In this document: one piece after another, positions 62,040 through 64,000 of the stretch
Numbering within the stretch: position 1 is the first letter of the stretch
Layout: every line of letters begins with the position of its first letter
Source of the DNA: Clostridia bacterium
Lineage (GTDB): Bacteria > Bacillota > Clostridia > Oscillospirales > Acutalibacteraceae
Assembly (NCBI GenBank): GCA_017397845.1
Contig: JAFQHU010000002.1
Location: forward strand, 1 to 64,000
Direction of reading: 5' to 3'
DNA length: 64,000 nucleotides
The notes under the pieces: model-generated
Told to the model about the DNA's origin: nothing
The model's database searches: none
The model's input: the letters and a program-made list of their open reading frames with translations, nothing else
Program-made: the position numbers and the translations under genes

Positions 62040-62074
62040 AGTAAAAATATTAATTTTTCACGGTGTAGCTTATG

Positions 62075-63831
<1,757 letters not shown>

Positions 63832-63845
63832 GATATTTTAGTTTT

Positions 63846-64000
63846 TTACTGTTCTTCTTTTAAAATTATTCTTTCAATTTTTCTGACCAAAGGTTCATTG
63901 GATTTCTGATTGAAGTGACTGTTAACCGAATAAACTGTTCCGTCAATTTTCTTTTGAAAATTTATCGGACGAGGATATTGAAACTTTTCATACCAAGCTA
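63846..64000 (-). CDS. TnpW-like transposon protein (C-terminal part, cut by window edge)
   Basis: The minus-strand frame enters at the window edge and ends at TAA 63848-63846, giving about 50 residues: WYEKFQYPRPINFQKKIDG, TVYSVNSHFN, then EPLVRKIERIILKEEQ. The pattern of an aromatic/basic stretch, TxYxVxxHFN and a final IxRxI matches TnpW proteins that precede the TndX-like recombinase in Tn4451-type elements. Function unknown. It lies upstream of the recombinase on the same strand and supports a mobile element continuing to the right. Confidence 0.6.
   Translation of the reverse strand, partial: AWYEKFQYPRPINFQKKIDGTVYSVNSHFNQKSNEPLVRKIERIILKEEQ

Overview
The window looks like a piece of a low-GC Gram-positive anaerobe of the class Clostridia, probably an Oscillospirales (Ruminococcaceae-like) gut commensal. 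The pointers are a type A RNase P RNA, SpaA/Cna-B LPXTG pili with their own signal peptidase and sortases, a tungsten aldehyde:ferredoxin oxidoreductase, Tn4451-family TnpV/TnpW and DUF4368 recombinase modules, and a C-terminal Cys/Trp module typical of surface proteins from this group. The taxonomy is inference; no rRNA gene is present.

Layout. 1-1.4 kb: the N-terminal part of an ABC permease running off the left edge and a TnpV remnant. 1.5-5.6 kb: a secreted GH78 alpha-L-rhamnosidase and a decayed reading frame. 5.6-16.5 kb: a tungsten/molybdopterin island in two divergent units that share a promoter region. The left unit is MogA/MoaB-like, ThiF-like, aldehyde ferredoxin oxidoreductase and a MoaD-like carrier. 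The right unit starts with a Moco/Tuco-type riboswitch candidate and encodes tupABC, moeA, a MoeA-PBP fusion, moaC, moaA and a MOSC protein. Tungstate import, pterin synthesis, metal insertion and the client enzyme therefore lie side by side. 16.6-26.4 kb: a sortase-assembled pilus operon with a coiled-coil protein, signal peptidase I, a 1491-residue adhesin with a catalytically dead CHAP domain, the major pilin, a class C sortase, a minor pilin with a non-LPXTG tail, and a second sortase. 26.6-29.8 kb: an APH-fold kinase, an AraC regulator, an ion transporter and a tiny His-repeat membrane protein. 29.8-36.6 kb: rnpB, recD2, comF, an MreB-like actin and an unusual Lgt-like/MFS fusion.

36.6-50 kb: the most distinctive system, a divergently transcribed lipopeptide locus. 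Two NRPS genes (C-A-T-C-A-T-E and C-A-T-TE) lie opposite an acyl-AMP ligase and a free acyl carrier protein. The sequence predicts an N-acylated tripeptide, acyl-X-D-Ser-Ser. X is unresolved and weakly Gly-like; both Ser calls rest on EntF-like adenylation codes. Release would be by a thioesterase whose nucleophile is Cys rather than Ser. The shared intergenic region carries a 25-bp-period direct repeat between two good divergent promoters, and a palindrome in the promoter spacer. No phosphopantetheinyl transferase is seen in the window.

50-59.9 kb: mostly housekeeping and accessory genes: a B12-binding radical SAM protein, a membrane protein of unknown function, NADP isocitrate dehydrogenase, a GDPD-fold protein, a metallophosphoesterase, a cation efflux protein with a probable ATT start, a DUF1015 protein and a long AlaX. 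59.9-64 kb: a secreted Big_2 protein, a 59-residue ribbon-helix-helix-like gene, a large nested inverted repeat, a large serine recombinase, and the end of a TnpW-like gene that marks one end of a mobile element continuing past the right edge.
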